From positions 1-6,681 of the forward strand of contig CAYLZW010000308.1 of NCBI GenBank assembly GCA_964388085.1: a stretch of 6,681 nt of DNA, in the 5' to 3' direction. The DNA is from CAYLZW01 sp964388085 (GTDB lineage: Bacteria > Myxococcota > UBA727 > CAYLZW01). The notes under the pieces were generated by a model. The model ran no database searches. It was not told the DNA's origin and was given only the letters and a program-made list of their open reading frames with translations. Positions 6,582 through 6,681 of this stretch are shown here, one piece after another. How positions within the stretch are numbered: position 1 is the first letter of the stretch; every line of letters begins with the position of its first letter. The position numbers and the translations under genes were made by a program.

Positions 6582-6681
6582 ATGTTGTACAAGTTCCTCT
6601 TCCCGCTCTCGACCGACTTCTCGGCGCTGAACGTCCTGCGCTACCCGTCGTTCCGCATCATCATGGCGGCGGCGACGGCGA
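6582..6681 (+). CDS. mraY: MraY, phospho-N-acetylmuramoyl-pentapeptide transferase (N-terminal fragment, cut by window end)
   Basis: MraY is the polytopic inner-membrane enzyme that transfers phospho-MurNAc-pentapeptide from UDP to undecaprenyl phosphate, forming lipid I. Only 33 codons are in the window, starting at ATG 6582: MLYKFLFPLSTDFSALNVLR followed by YPSFRIIMAAATA. The N-V-x-x-Y-x-x-F-R segment and the start of a hydrophobic helix match the N-terminus of the family (E. coli has FNVFSYLTFRAIVS at the equivalent place). The position directly after murF, with a 3-base gap, is the classic order. No strong Shine-Dalgarno is seen (a GGGGA run at 6567-6571 is rather far), so translational coupling to murF is likely. 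The rest of the gene lies beyond the window. Confidence 0.9.
   Translation, partial: MLYKFLFPLSTDFSALNVLRYPSFRIIMAAATA

Noticed and set aside
1..6681. Promoters, terminators, tRNA, CRISPR, insertion sequences or att sites
   Set aside because: Coding sequence fills the window with no gap over 4 bases. I saw no repeat arrays, terminal inverted repeats, tRNA-like folds, or GC stem followed by a T-run.

Overview
The window is a very GC-rich stretch (about 70 % by eye, with strong G/C preference at third codon positions) lying entirely inside a division and cell-wall (dcw) gene cluster. All genes are on the + strand, in the order mraZ (3'-terminal part), rsmH/mraW, ftsL, ftsI, murE, murF, mraY (5'-terminal part). 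The MurE meso-diaminopimelate signature (DNPR), the PASTA domain on the FtsI-type transpeptidase, the gene order and the base composition suggest a Gram-negative, high-GC bacterium. Myxococcota or a related deltaproteobacterial lineage is my best guess; this is an inference from general features, not from a database match.

Layout: 1-290 is the C-terminal half of the transcriptional regulator MraZ. 295-1197 is the 16S rRNA m4C1402 methyltransferase RsmH. 1194-1559 is a small one-pass membrane protein with the position and topology of FtsL. 1556-3613 is the division transpeptidase FtsI (PBP3 class) with a C-terminal PASTA domain. 3610-5151 is MurE, 5148-6578 is MurF, and 6582 to the window end is the start of MraY. 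There is no intergenic space longer than 4 bases, so no promoter, terminator or RNA gene is expected or seen; the genes should be one transcript driven from upstream of mraZ.

The genes work together as usual for this cluster. MurE and MurF add meso-DAP and D-Ala-D-Ala to the UDP-MurNAc peptide, MraY moves the product onto the lipid carrier, and FtsI, held at the divisome through FtsL, crosslinks the resulting septal peptidoglycan. MraZ and RsmH are the customary leading genes.

The most notable point is the murE start. The reading frame has no ATG or GTG that would give a complete N-terminus, but a CTG at 3610 overlaps the ftsI stop in the same 4-base way (CTGA) as the neighbouring junctions (GTGA, ATGA, ATGA). 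It sits behind a strong Shine-Dalgarno and yields a full-length MurE. An annotation starting at the in-frame GTG 3703 would lose 31 residues and create a false intergenic gap. Apart from this and two small AT-richer islands with rare codons, the window looks like an ordinary housekeeping region; I see no new defence, mobile or RNA system.
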